Source: Pseudomonadota bacterium (lineage in GTDB: Bacteria; Pseudomonadota; Gammaproteobacteria; Burkholderiales; Gallionellaceae). Taken from it: a stretch of DNA of 46,343 nucleotides. Below the pieces are notes generated by a model. The model searched no databases and had not been told where the DNA came from. It saw nothing but the letters and a program-made list of their open reading frames with translations. Both the position numbers and the translations under genes were made by a program. This document shows, piece by piece, positions 7,769 to 17,262 of the stretch (positions are counted from its first letter, which is position 1; the number at the start of each line of letters is the position of its first letter). The DNA is taken from positions 1 through 46,343 of the forward strand of contig JAJXTL010000004.1 in assembly GCA_021783855.1 (NCBI GenBank), written 5' to 3'.

Positions 7769-8023
7769 TTACTTTGCATGCCATTCGTAAACAGTCACGT
7801 CTGATGAGCCGCTGGTGTGCACAGGATCGCTGTAAGCCACCGCACGGGCATCAATCAGACTGGCTGCCCGGATCAGATAGGCGCCGCCGGATTTATCGGA
7901 AAAAGGGCCGGCCAGTTCAAGCATTCCCTGCTGTCTCAAACGATCCAGAAACGCGTAATGCGCGTCTATCACGGACGCCTGAAACTGCGGCGTACGGACT
8001 GTCATCACAAGATATCGATACAT
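7769..8023 (-). CDS. YciI family protein
   Basis: This 84-residue protein has the YciI (dimeric ferredoxin-like) pattern: MYRYLVMTVRTP, a conserved His in IDAHYAFLDRL, the LAGPF turn, and DARAVAYSDP before a C-terminal strand. Family members have a His-Asp pair and mostly unknown activity. The start codon overlaps the arnB stop by one base (TAATG), so it is translationally coupled to arnB. A role in Ara4N synthesis is possible but not shown by the sequence. Confidence 0.8.
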   Translation of the reverse strand: MYRYLVMTVRTPQFQASVIDAHYAFLDRLRQQGMLELAGPFSDKSGGAYLIRAASLIDARAVAYSDPVHTSGSSDVTVYEWHAK

Positions 8024-9150
8024 TATTGCGTCCCGCTCAACACCTCAGTCATCGCCGCACAGGCCCGTTCGACATCGGCCTCAGTCATCGCATAGAACAT
8101 CGGCAGGGACACGATCTGTTTGCCGACACGCTCGGCGACGGGGAACATGCCTTCCTTGAAACCTAAATTCCGATACAGCTTGAACAGATGTATGGGCGCG
8201 TAATGAAAGCCGACGCCGATGTTAAACGCTTTCATACGTTCCATAAATTGCGGGCGCGTAATGGTATCCGGCAGCACGATCTGGAACAGGTGCCAGTTGG
8301 TAGACTCAAAATCCGCAGGCGGCAGTTGCGCGCCGGTTGTTGCCTCGAAATCGCTACCCAGTATTTTGAAATAGTGTTGTGCCAGATGACGCCGGTGTGC
8401 GGTGATCGCGGGCAGTTGTGCGAACTGCCCCAGACCGATCGCAGCGGCAATGTCGGTCATATTGTACTTGCCGCCCAGCACGTCCACATCGATGCCATCC
8501 CAGCCGCTGCGGGACACGCCCTGCAAACGGTATTTTTCGGCTAACGCAACTTCATCGCTGTTATTGAGCACCAGACAACCGCCCTCGGAGGTGGTGATAT
8601 TTTTGTTGGCCTGAAAACTGAACGAGACGAAGTCGCCAAAAGATCCGATCGGCCTGCCCTGCCAGCGTGAACCGATGGCCTGCGCGGCATCCTCGATCAC
8701 GCGCAATTTATATTTGGCCGCGATTGCATACAGCCTGTCCATGTCCAGCGGTTTTCCCGCCAGGTACACCGGAATAATCGCACGAGTTTGGGACGTGATC
8801 GCCGCCTCAACCTTGTCCAGATCGATATTGCGCGTGACCGGGTCGATGTCGGCGAACACCGGCACAGCGCCCACTTCGAGGATTATATTGGCAGTCGCCA
8901 CCCACGAGATGGGCGTGGTAATCACCTCGTCACCCGGGCCTATGCCTGCGATGCGCAGCGCAATCTCCATGGTGCAGGTACCTGAATTGAAGGTACGCAC
9001 CGGACGCCCGCCAAAATAATCGGACAACTGTTTCTCGAACTCTGCCACCTTGGGACCGCTGGTGATCCAGCCGGAACGCAGCACGTCTGCAACGGATGCA
9101 ATCGTCGCCTCGTCTATGGTGGGTCTGGAAAAAGGAAGAAAGCAGGTCAT
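8023..9150 (-). CDS. arnB: UDP-4-amino-4-deoxy-L-arabinose-oxoglutarate aminotransferase
   Basis: ArnB is a PLP enzyme of the DegT/DnrJ/EryC1 family that converts UDP-4-keto-pentose to UDP-Ara4N with glutamate as amino donor. The 375-residue protein has the expected length. It has FNSGTCTMEIALR for phosphate binding, VIEDAAQAIGSRW with the PLP-ring Asp (about D154), and the Schiff-base lysine K183 in FQANKNITTSEGG. The ITTSEGG segment and N-terminal FLPFSRPTID are close to ArnB. It is the first gene of the minus-strand arn series and is followed by yciI with a one-base overlap. Confidence 0.92.
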   Translation of the reverse strand: MTCFLPFSRPTIDEATIASVADVLRSGWITSGPKVAEFEKQLSDYFGGRPVRTFNSGTCTMEIALRIAGIGPGDEVITTPISWVATANIILEVGAVPVFADIDPVTRNIDLDKVEAAITSQTRAIIPVYLAGKPLDMDRLYAIAAKYKLRVIEDAAQAIGSRWQGRPIGSFGDFVSFSFQANKNITTSEGGCLVLNNSDEVALAEKYRLQGVSRSGWDGIDVDVLGGKYNMTDIAAAIGLGQFAQLPAITAHRRHLAQHYFKILGSDFEATTGAQLPPADFESTNWHLFQIVLPDTITRPQFMERMKAFNIGVGFHYAPIHLFKLYRNLGFKEGMFPVAERVGKQIVSLPMFYAMTEADVERACAAMTEVLSGTQ

Positions 9151-9181
9151 AAAAATATCCAGGTAGTTACAAACTCAAAAC

Positions 9182-9202
9182 GACCAGGCTTACAGTCTGG
9201 TC
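9182..9202 (-). terminator. Possible terminator between alaS and arnB
   Basis: On the minus strand GACCAG (9202-9197) pairs with CTGGTC (9187-9182) and is followed by GTTTTGAG. It would end alaS transcription before arnB. Stem and T-run are short, so support is modest. The remaining 9151-9419 gap holds a dispersed repeat copy and no gene. Confidence 0.35.
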
Positions 9203-9296
9203 TTAACCCAATCAGGAACAGAGTCCAATGCGGCTGACAAACATTCTGGTTTGGTCCCGCCTGCCTGCGCTATTTCCGGCGCGGCTGCGACACGTT

Positions 9297-9358
9297 ACTG
9301 ATGAAACAACTAGCCATTCGACTAGACGAGCAAACAACACTCGCCAAGTCGCTGGTTA
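9297..9358 (+). repeat. Dispersed ACTAGCC repeat, intergenic copy
   Basis: The segment contains ACTAGCCATTCGACTAGACG and then GCAAACAACACTCGCCAAGT. It matches the reverse complement of the recA 3' end (15460-15513) at nearly every position over about 50 bp. Its two ends, ACTAGCCATTCGACTA and CAAGTCGCTGGTTAT, also occur inside thiL (about 41902-41956). Confidence 0.75.
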
Positions 9359-9419
9359 TGGCGAAGCGAAGCTTCACCAGCCGTCTGCGGCAGCCGCCAG
9401 CAAGGCCGGACTCACCAAA

Positions 9420-12116
9420 CTATAACTTGCCCTGTACCCAGGCTGGGACAGATGCCAGCGCCGCCGCCAGATGCGCGGGTTGCGTGCCCCCTGCCTGCGC
9501 CATGTCCGGCCGGCCCCCGCCCTTGCCGCCTACCTGCATGGCTACCATATTAACCAGTTCGCCCGCCTTGACCTTGCCGGTCTGATCTGCGGTTACCCCG
9601 GCGATCAGCGATACCTTGTCATCCGTTACGGAAGCCAGCACGATCGCGGCAGACTTGAGTTTGTCTTTTAACTTATCCAGTGTCTCGCGCAGCACCGCCG
9701 CATCAGCGCCCGGCAACAAGGCTGCCAGCACTTTCACACCCTTGATGTCCTGCGCCTGATTCAACAGCTCATCGCCTTGTGCCGAAGCCAGTTTCCCCTT
9801 CAGTGCTGCAAGTTCGCGTTCGAGACGGCGCACCTGATCGAGCACCGCCAGCACGCGGGCGGGAACCTCCCTGGGCAACACTTTCAGTGTACCCGCCACG
9901 CCGCCCAGTGCTGTTTCCATCTCCTGCATATAGCTCAACGCATTATCGCCCGTCACCGCTTCAATCCGGCGCACGCCGGCAGCTACGCCGCCCTCTGCCG
10001 TGATGCTGAACAGGCCGATGTCACCGGTACGTTTAACATGTGTGCCGCCACACAATTCACACGACGAACCGATGTTCAGCACGCGAACTTCATCGCCGTA
10101 CTTCTCGCCGAACAGCATCATCGCACCGGTCTGCTGCGCATCCTCAATATTCATCACGCGCGACTGAGTTTCAACATTCGCCAGAATCTCGGCATTCACG
10201 ATCGCCTCCACCCGGCGGATCTCTTCATTCGTCAGTGGCTGGCTGTGCACGAAATCGAAACGCGTCTTGTCCGCGTCCACCTGCGAGCCCTTTTGCTGCA
10301 CGTGAATACCCAGCACTTCCCTTAATGCCTTGTGCATCAAATGAGTGGCGGAATGGTTGCGCACGATGCGGGCGCGCGCCAGCGTATCCACTTTTGAGGT
10401 CACGTTGTTGCCGACACTGACCCTGCCCGTCGTCACCGTCCCGTGATGACCGAAAACGGCCGCCTGTATCTTTTGCGTGTCTTCCACCACGAAAATACCA
10501 TGCGTGCTGCGCAATACGCCGCTGTCACCGACCTGACCGCCGGATTCGGCGTAAAAAGGCGTATCGTCCAGCACCACCACGCCCGTCTCGCCCTCGTTCA
10601 GCTCATTAACCGAAACGCCGTCCTTATACAGCGCAAGCACGCAACCCTTATGCTCCAAGGTCTCGTAGCCATGAAAAGACGTCACCGGCCCTTCATACTC
10701 AAGATTGGCGACCATCTTGAATTTGCCGGAGGCGCGCGCCTGCTGTTTTTGCTGCGCCATTGCCGCGTCGAATGCGGCCACATCCACGGTCACGCCTTGC
10801 TCGCGGCACACGTCCTGGGTCAGATCGAGCGGGAAACCGAACGTGTCGTGCAGCTTGAATGCTAAGTTTCCATCCAATATAGAGCGATTTCCCTCACCCT
10901 CAATCCCTCTCCCTGAGGGAGAGGGAGGCTGAACCCTCTCCCCTCGGGAGAGGGCAGGATGAGGGAGCGCCCGCAAAGCATCCAATTCGCTTTCGAGTAT
11001 CTCCATGCCATTTTCTATGGTGGCGAAGAAACGTTCCTCTTCCAGCTTGAGGATACCCTTGACGTGCACTTGTTCAGCAATCAGTTCGGGATAGGCTGTG
11101 CCCATCTGTTCGACCAGATCGGGCACCATCCTGTAGAAAAACGCGTCGCGCGCGCCCAGCTTGTAGCCGTGGCGGATCGCACGACGGATGATGCGGCGCA
11201 GCACATAGCCGCGCCCTTCGTTGCCGGGAATCACCCCGTCCGCGATCAGGAAGGAACAGGCGCGAATATGGTCTGCCAGCACTTTGAGCGAGGGCGATTC
11301 CAGATCGGTACAGTGCGTTTCGCGCGCCGCAGCAGCAATCAGCGCAACAAACAGGTCAATCTCGTAGTTGGCATGCACATGCTGCAACACCGCCGAGATG
11401 CGTTCCAGCCCCATGCCGGTATCCACCGACGGCTTGGGCAGCGGATGCATCACGCCCGCTTCGTCGCGGTTGAACTGCATGAACACGTTGTTCCAGATCT
11501 CGATGTAACGGTCGCCGTCTTCTTCCGGTGAACCTGGCAGACCGCCCGGAATATGCTCGCCGTGATCGTAGAAAATTTCGGTGCACGGACCGCACGGACC
11601 GGTGTCGCCCATCATCCAGAAATTGTCTGACGCATAGCGCGCACCCTTGTTGTCGCCGATGCGAATCACGCGGGAAGGTTCGAGTCCCATCTCTTTGGTC
11701 CAGATGTCGTAAGCCTCGTCATCCTCTGCATACACCGTGACGTAAAGCCTGTCCACAGGCAGTTTGAACACGCGGGTTAACAGCTCCCACGCATAGGAAA
11801 TCGCGTCGCGCTTGAAGTAATCGCCAAAGCTGAAGTTGCCCAGCATCTCGAAAAAGGTGTGGTGGCGCGCGGTGTAGCCGACGTTTTCCAGATCGTTATG
11901 CTTGCCGCCGGCGCGCACACACTTCTGACTCGTTGTCGCGCGGGTATAGGGGCGCTTGTCGAAACCCAGGAATACATCCTTGAACTGGTTCATCCCCGCA
12001 TTGGTAAACAGCAGGGTCGGGTCATCGACCGGCACCAGTGAACTGGATGCGACTATCGTGTGGCCTTTGGAGGCGAAAAAATCGAGGAACTGCTGGCGAA
12101 TTTCACTGCTTTTCAT
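9420..12116 (-). CDS. alaS: Alanyl-tRNA synthetase with an in-frame repeat insertion
   Basis: This class II synthetase charges tRNA-Ala and edits misacylated Ser/Gly. Domains are in order: the aminoacylation core (from [19 protein letters not shown] to the [13 protein letters not shown] region), the editing domain with zinc ligands in HSATHLMH and CELCGGTH, and the C-terminal oligomerisation domain with [12 protein letters not shown]. At 898 residues it is about 25 longer than usual. Residues 384-409 ([14 protein letters not shown]... to ...GIEGEGN) interrupt an otherwise conserved linker just before [15 protein letters not shown]. They are encoded by a double palindromic repeat at 10891-10965. 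The frame is kept, so the enzyme is presumably active. The start ATG is standard. Confidence 0.97.
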   Translation of the reverse strand: MKSSEIRQQFLDFFASKGHTIVASSSLVPVDDPTLLFTNAGMNQFKDVFLGFDKRPYTRATTSQKCVRAGGKHNDLENVGYTARHHTFFEMLGNFSFGDYFKRDAISYAWELLTRVFKLPVDRLYVTVYAEDDEAYDIWTKEMGLEPSRVIRIGDNKGARYASDNFWMMGDTGPCGPCTEIFYDHGEHIPGGLPGSPEEDGDRYIEIWNNVFMQFNRDEAGVMHPLPKPSVDTGMGLERISAVLQHVHANYEIDLFVALIAAAARETHCTDLESPSLKVLADHIRACSFLIADGVIPGNEGRGYVLRRIIRRAIRHGYKLGARDAFFYRMVPDLVEQMGTAYPELIAEQVHVKGILKLEEERFFATIENGMEILESELDALRALPHPALSRGERVQPPSPSGRGIEGEGNRSILDGNLAFKLHDTFGFPLDLTQDVCREQGVTVDVAAFDAAMAQQKQQARASGKFKMVANLEYEGPVTSFHGYETLEHKGCVLALYKDGVSVNELNEGETGVVVLDDTPFYAESGGQVGDSGVLRSTHGIFVVEDTQKIQAAVFGHHGTVTTGRVSVGNNVTSKVDTLARARIVRNHSATHLMHKALREVLGIHVQQKGSQVDADKTRFDFVHSQPLTNEEIRRVEAIVNAEILANVETQSRVMNIEDAQQTGAMMLFGEKYGDEVRVLNIGSSCELCGGTHVKRTGDIGLFSITAEGGVAAGVRRIEAVTGDNALSYMQEMETALGGVAGTLKVLPREVPARVLAVLDQVRRLERELAALKGKLASAQGDELLNQAQDIKGVKVLAALLPGADAAVLRETLDKLKDKLKSAAIVLASVTDDKVSLIAGVTADQTGKVKAGELVNMVAMQVGGKGGGRPDMAQAGGTQPAHLAAALASVPAWVQGKL
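10891..10965. repeat. Double CCCTCTCCC palindrome inside alaS (module B)
   Basis: Two adjacent hairpins occur: 10905-10925 (arms CCCTCTCCCT/AGGGAGAGGG) and 10934-10954 (arms CCCTCTCCC/GGGAGAGGG). They are flanked by CCCTCACCCT on the left and AGGATGAGGG on the right. The unit is 75 bp, exactly 25 codons, so the alaS frame is preserved. The same module is seen at 17209-17229, 21392-21413 and 23223-23243. Confidence 0.8.
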
Positions 12117-12202
12117 GTTTTACATCCATCGCTAATTGCAACTGGCGGCACCTTGCAGCCTGTCGGACAAGGTGCGCATCATACCATGCAGGGACCCGGC
12201 AG

Positions 12203-13624
12203 CTAAACCACGCGCTTGTCCAACAATACAATCTGTATGTCCATTACATTGGTGCCGGTAGGGCCCGTCTTGAAATGGTGTTGCACCCCGGAACGAGCAT
12301 CGAGGTTCTGAAAAAATGAATATGAATCGTTTTGTTCAAGATAACTGCGCGTTTGCAAACCAAAACTGCGTGCCCGTACGCTGGTTGTTCCATCCACCAT
12401 CGCACCCGCAGCATCGGTCGGGCCGTCACTGCCGTCAGTGCCTGCGGATAACAGCGATACGCCCTGCCAGCCCTCAATTTCCAGCATAAAGGCCAGCGCC
12501 AGCTCCTGATTCCTGCCGCCACGGCCACCGCCGCGCACCGTGACAGTGGTTTCGCCGCCCCAGATCAGACAGCGCCGCTCACCCGGCTTCATCACGTCAA
12601 GTTCAGCACGTGCTGTCTGAGCCAGCAATCGCGCAGCATCGCGCGCCTCACCCTGCAACGTTTCTGACACTATCCGTGTGACGAGTCCCAGCTGTACGGC
12701 ACGCTCTCTGGCTGCCGCCAGCGCCTGAGTGAGGCTGGCGATGATCACATTGTGCGTCCTGCTCAAACATGGATCGTGCTCCTTCACGGTTTCGGGAACC
12801 TGTCCTGCCATGCCGCGTTTCAAATAGTCAGCCACATTTACAGGAATTTCTGCCTGAAGCGCATATTTGTTGATCACCTCCAGCGCATCCGCGAAAGTCG
12901 AACTGTCCGGCGCAGTCGGCCCGGAAGCGATCACGTCCAGCCGGTCGCCGATGACGTCTGAAAGGATCAGCGTCACCAGTTGCGCAGGCCAAGCCGCCCG
13001 GGCGAGCCTGCCCCCCTTGACCATCGAGAGGTGTTTGCGCACCGAATTCAGTTCGCTGATCGATGCGCCTGCATTCAGCAACAGACTTGTTACCTGCTGC
13101 TTGTCATGCAGCGTGATGCCTTCGACAGGCGCCGCCAGCAGAGCGGATGCGCCGCCTGATAGCAGGCAGATGACTAGCGTTTGTTGATCGGCAGCACGCA
13201 ACATCTGCAAGATGCGCGCAGTTCCCGCCATTCCGGCCCTGTCAGGTACAGGGTGTGCGGCTTCGACCTGTTCGATGATAGACAGTCGCGCTGAGTGACC
13301 GTCCTTGACGACAATCAATCCTGAGGAAATTTTGCTGCCAAACAGTGATTCGACAGCCACCGCCATGCGTGCCGCAGCCTTGCCCGCGCCCACCACGATG
13401 ATGTGTCCGAACGCTGCAAGATCGTAAGTTGTACTCGCAACCTGCAAACGGTTATTCTCGAAACTGACCGCCTTGAGCACCGCGTTGTATGGATCAACCG
13501 CCGCCAGCGCGGCGCTGAAAATGTCCAGCAGCGCTTGCCGGGTTACCGACATTTCTGCATAAGTGTTGTTAACCGCATTAAGCGGGACTGCTTCCATGTC
13601 GGATGGGGTTGCTGTCACTTTCAA
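12203..13624 (-). CDS. Glycerate 2-kinase / hydroxypyruvate reductase-type protein (MOFRL family)
   Basis: This is a DUF4147/MOFRL protein. Members phosphorylate D-glycerate to 2-phosphoglycerate, and older annotations call them hydroxypyruvate reductase (TtuD). Signatures are HIIVVGAGKAAARMA, VKDGHSA and EAAHPVPD, then LLSGGASALLAAP. ILSDVIGDRLDVIASGPT follows, and the C-terminal MOFRL domain has WGGETTVTVRGGGRGGRNQELAL and AGTDGSDGPTDAAGA. At 473 residues it is slightly long. The family usually begins near MSVTRQALLDIF (residue 26, position 13549), so the first 25 residues may not be translated. It lies 86 bp after alaS's start in a minus-strand series. A role in serine/glyoxylate metabolism is family knowledge. 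Confidence 0.85.
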   Translation of the reverse strand: MKVTATPSDMEAVPLNAVNNTYAEMSVTRQALLDIFSAALAAVDPYNAVLKAVSFENNRLQVASTTYDLAAFGHIIVVGAGKAAARMAVAVESLFGSKISSGLIVVKDGHSARLSIIEQVEAAHPVPDRAGMAGTARILQMLRAADQQTLVICLLSGGASALLAAPVEGITLHDKQQVTSLLLNAGASISELNSVRKHLSMVKGGRLARAAWPAQLVTLILSDVIGDRLDVIASGPTAPDSSTFADALEVINKYALQAEIPVNVADYLKRGMAGQVPETVKEHDPCLSRTHNVIIASLTQALAAARERAVQLGLVTRIVSETLQGEARDAARLLAQTARAELDVMKPGERRCLIWGGETTVTVRGGGRGGRNQELALAFMLEIEGWQGVSLLSAGTDGSDGPTDAAGAMVDGTTSVRARSFGLQTRSYLEQNDSYSFFQNLDARSGVQHHFKTGPTGTNVMDIQIVLLDKRVV

Positions 13625-13865
13625 TGTCCTTAATACAGAAGCTCAATCCCTTGATTAACCAGATTTACAAGCCTTATCTGCCTTGCATCTCTCACCCATA
13701 AGCTGAGCCGACCAACAACCAATACAATTTTATGATTAATCGCTGTTAATCGATTTAATCTGATGAAACTGGCATGCATAGACCCTGCAATCAAAAACCA
13801 TTGCAAAGTCGCAGCGGACAACTGCTTTTTTAGCTTTACCGGTCATCAATTTGTTCGAATCCAAA

Positions 13866-14600
13866 CTACTTTGATAATGGTTTTGGCAACAAACGCTCAT
13901 ACTCGTGATTCACCACCTCGTAGCATTCGCATACCTGCATTTCGAGCTTGCGTCGGTCTATCACCTTGATAATGCCGCGTGAATAGGTAATTGTTCCATT
14001 TTTTTGCAGTTTGCCCGCAGCGTCGGTCACACTCTCCCGGCGCACGCCCAACAAGCTCCCGATCAGTTCTTGCGTTACCAGCAGCTTATTGTCATGCATC
14101 CGATCCAGGCTCATCAACAGCCAGCGGCAAAGTCTCTGATCCAGCGTATGGTGTTGATTGCATACCGCAGTTTGAGACGTCTGGCTAATCAGTGCCTGCG
14201 TGTAAAGCAGCGACATGTGTTGTAGCTGACCACCCAGTGCGAACTCCTGCTTCATAATTTTCCTACTGAGCCGGTAAGCGTAGCCTGCGCTTTGCACCTT
14301 CGTGCTGCTCGGCATACTTTCGCCCCCCATAAAAATGGAAATACCGACCATGCCCTCGTTTCCAACGAGCGCAATTTCACTCGAAGCGCCATTTTCCAGA
14401 TCATAAATCAGCGAGACAATGCCGCTTATCGGGAAGTGCAGAAAATTCACATGGTCGCCCGACTCGGACATCGTCAAACCAAGAGGCATCGGGATCAATT
14501 CCAGGTCAGGCAACAGGCGTACGTAATCCTGTTTGGGCAGAGCTGCAAGAATAAGGTTCTGTTTCGGCTCGCGGGGCGATATTGTTATATTTTTTGACAT
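13866..14600 (-). CDS. Crp/Fnr-family transcriptional regulator
   Basis: The 244-residue protein has an N-terminal cyclic-nucleotide-binding-like beta barrel (FLHFPISGIVSLIYDLENG, EIALVGNEGMVGISIFMGG). A dimer helix (about 130-165) follows. The C-terminal winged helix contains LVTQELIGSLLGVRRESVTDAAGKLQKNG as helix-turn-helix. No N-terminal cysteine cluster of the FNR type is present, so an iron-sulfur sensor is unlikely. The ligand is unknown. No target is evident. A CAGGAA ribosome-binding site precedes the ATG. The gaps on either side (13625-13865 and 14601-14960) hold no convincing gene. Confidence 0.88.
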   Translation of the reverse strand: MSKNITISPREPKQNLILAALPKQDYVRLLPDLELIPMPLGLTMSESGDHVNFLHFPISGIVSLIYDLENGASSEIALVGNEGMVGISIFMGGESMPSSTKVQSAGYAYRLSRKIMKQEFALGGQLQHMSLLYTQALISQTSQTAVCNQHHTLDQRLCRWLLMSLDRMHDNKLLVTQELIGSLLGVRRESVTDAAGKLQKNGTITYSRGIIKVIDRRKLEMQVCECYEVVNHEYERLLPKPLSK

Positions 14601-14673
14601 GCATGAATTTCCTGAAAATTTTTATTCCGTTGATAGCAAGTGGCAATTGTGCTCTTGCTGGCGTATCTAACGA

Positions 14674-14797
14674 GCATGGCGAAGATGCTACCCTTGATGA
14701 TGAACTTCGCCATGCCCGTGCACCCTAGCTGCGCGCTACGCTCTCCGTTCCCGGCAGGAGAGGAGGAAAACGAACGCTTGCGCGAGTTTCACGTTAA
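14674..14797 (+). repeat. Composite palindromic element, copy 1 (modules A-B-C)
   Basis: Module A is a perfect 11-bp inverted repeat, GCATGGCGAAG (14674-14684) and CTTCGCCATGC (14705-14715). Module B is degenerate, a CTCTCC...GGAGAG hairpin near 14740-14763. Module C is GAACGCTTGCGCGAGTTTCA followed by CGTTAA (to 14797). It fills much of the 360-bp gap between the Crp/Fnr gene and recX, where no gene is seen. Order and sequence match copies at 17154-17262, 21360-21473, 37763-37835 and 41860-42000. Confidence 0.75.
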
Positions 14798-14960
14798 GGC
14801 CTGTCAATGCAGAGCGTTTTACTTTTAACGCAATATCGGGGAGATTTATAGTCGTCAGCCAACTCAGTACCAAGCTGCCTTTTGAAGGACTCTCGCAACC
14901 ATTGACTCATTCCAGAACCGCTTGCCGCGTTGCTGCGGTGTAATTGAACAATCTGAATTA

Positions 14961-15446
14961 TCACTCACCTTCAGCCGTTTCATCGTGTCGCAGCACCTTG
15001 AAAATCACGTCCAGCGAGAAGCCGCGGGATTGCATAAAGCGCATCTGGCGCGCCCTTTCTTTGGCGTCCTGCGGTAGAGTGCCGAACTTTCTTTGCCACA
15101 CGCCGCATGCGGATTCGAGCTCGGTTTCTTTTAACGACGGTAAAGCCTGCTCGATCAGTTCATCGCTGATGCCCTTCTGGCGCATTTCGCGCGTGATGCG
15201 CTGAGTGCCGAAGCGGGGGCGTCTGGCGTGCAACAGCTGGGTGGCGGCACGCTCGTCCGACAGCCAGCCGCGCTCGGTCAGATCGTCTAATAATCCTTCT
15301 AAATCAATAGACTGCAACTGCTCGAATTCGTCCTCAACCTGAGCATACGGGCGTAGCCTGGCGGCCAGCTCGGCGCGGCTGTATTCGCGGCGCGCCAGAT
15401 ACTGCAAGGCCCGCGTGCGCAGACTGGGCTCAGGCCGTTTCTTCAT
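14961..15446 (-). CDS. recX: RecA regulator RecX
   Basis: RecX binds RecA filaments and limits their activity. The 161-residue, highly helical protein has the triple three-helix repeat pattern: ALQYLARREYSRAELAARLR, LLDDLTERGWLSDERAATQLLHAR, the conserved RFGTQRITREMRQKGIS turn, and RQMRFMQSRGFSLDVIFKVLR at the end. It lies 31 bp downstream of recA on the same strand, the usual operon arrangement, and part of that gap is a dispersed repeat. Length is normal. Confidence 0.93.
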   Translation of the reverse strand: MKKRPEPSLRTRALQYLARREYSRAELAARLRPYAQVEDEFEQLQSIDLEGLLDDLTERGWLSDERAATQLLHARRPRFGTQRITREMRQKGISDELIEQALPSLKETELESACGVWQRKFGTLPQDAKERARQMRFMQSRGFSLDVIFKVLRHDETAEGE

Positions 15447-15477
15447 CCGGGTACCCCTACGACTTGGCGAGTGTTGT

Positions 15478-16569
<1,092 letters not shown>

Positions 16570-16597
16570 TTTGCATCCCTTAAAAATTAGTGCGCGG

Positions 16598-16626
16598 ATT
16601 ATGTCACATCAATGCGCATCTGAACA
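16598..16626 (-). promoter_or_regulatory. Probable recA promoter
   Basis: On the minus strand there is TGTTCA (16626-16621), a 17-bp spacer, and CATAAT (16603-16598), about 30 bp before the recA start codon. The -10 is good and the -35 is weak, as expected of a regulated promoter. Confidence 0.5.
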
Positions 16627-16639
16627 GAACGATCGTTCT
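16626..16639. promoter_or_regulatory. GAAC-N4-GTTC palindrome at recA promoter, candidate LexA box
   Basis: AGAACGATCGTTCT is a perfect 14-bp palindrome abutting the recA -35 element. It has the GAAC-N4-GTTC layout of the Bacillus/actinobacterial LexA (Cheo) box. No CTGT-N8-ACAG box typical of beta/gammaproteobacteria was seen in this 80-bp region. Binding by LexA is inference. Confidence 0.5.
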
Positions 16640-16649
16640 TTTTAATTAT

Positions 16650-17159
16650 TTATGCGGTGTCGGTGCGCTGATTGAGCAAATCGATCACCCCCTGCAAGGC
16701 AATGCGCACTGCGTGCGCGCGAACTTCGGCGCGGCTGCCTGCAATCTGATGGCGTTGCGCATAGACGGATGCATTTTTCAAGCCCCAGGCAAACCACACG
16801 GTACCGACCGGCTTGTCGGGCGTGCCGCCGTCCGGCCCTGCAATGCCGCTGATCGCCAGCGCCACTTGCGCCGTGCTGTTGGCTAACGCGCCCGCCACCA
16901 TTTCGCGCACCACAGCTTCGGATACCGCGCCGTACTCGATCAGCGTCGCCTCACTCACCCCCAGCATCTCTTGTTTGGACAGATTGGAGTAGGTCACAAA
17001 GCCGCGCTCGAACCACGCCGAACTGCCCGCCACCTCCGTGATTGCCTGCGCCACCCCGCCGCCGGTACAGGATTCGGCTGTCGCCAGCATCAGCCCGTGA
17101 GACTTGAGCATTCCGCCTGTTTGAGCTGCCAATACGTCCATTATTGATTCAACGGGCAT
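16650..17159 (-). CDS. pncC: Nicotinamide-nucleotide amidohydrolase (CinA C-terminal family)
   Basis: PncC deamidates nicotinamide mononucleotide to nicotinate mononucleotide in NAD salvage. The 169-residue single-domain protein has the family motifs TAESCTGGGVAQAIT, GFVTYSNLSKQEMLGV, the YGAVSEAVVREMVAGAL segment, and ISGIAGPDGGTPDKPVGTVWFAW. The N-terminal molybdopterin-like CinA domain is absent, as in most proteobacterial PncC. Translation may begin at the first ATG (inside repeat module A) or at codon 7. It lies upstream of recA on the same strand, a common neighbourhood in proteobacteria. Confidence 0.92.
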   Translation of the reverse strand: MPVESIMDVLAAQTGGMLKSHGLMLATAESCTGGGVAQAITEVAGSSAWFERGFVTYSNLSKQEMLGVSEATLIEYGAVSEAVVREMVAGALANSTAQVALAISGIAGPDGGTPDKPVGTVWFAWGLKNASVYAQRHQIAGSRAEVRAHAVRIALQGVIDLLNQRTDTA

Positions 17160-17262
17160 GAAAAACAGCTACCCATGATATTTTCCATGCCCTTCTCCCT
17201 CACCCAAACCCTCTCCCAATGGGAGAGGGGACAAACGAACGCTTGCGCGAATTTCACATTAA
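17154..17262 (+). repeat. Composite palindromic element, copy 2 (modules A-B-C)
   Basis: Module A is GGGCATGAAAA... paired with ...TTTTCCATGCCC (about 17155-17192). Module B is CCCTCACCC followed by arms CCCTCTCCC (17209-17217) and GGGAGAGGG (17221-17229). Module C is GAACGCTTGCGCGAATTTCA followed by CATTAA (17237-17262). It spans the whole metZ-pncC gap, contributes the metZ stop codon (TGA on the minus strand at 17256-17254) and the pncC start. Confidence 0.8.

Noticed and set aside
9228..9425. Plus-strand short frames in the arnB-alaS gap
   Set aside because: They consist mainly of the ACTAGCC repeat and antisense alaS sequence. No gene evidence.
13630..13821. 63-residue minus-strand frame in the gap between the glycerate kinase and Crp/Fnr genes
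   Set aside because: No family features, no convincing ribosome-binding site, and no coupling to neighbours. The 13625-13865 gap is left unannotated.
14640..14828. Short plus-strand open frame in the Crp/Fnr-recX gap
   Set aside because: It reads through a composite repeat. The same peptide (NERLREFHVK) appears at other copies, so it reflects repeat sequence, not a gene.
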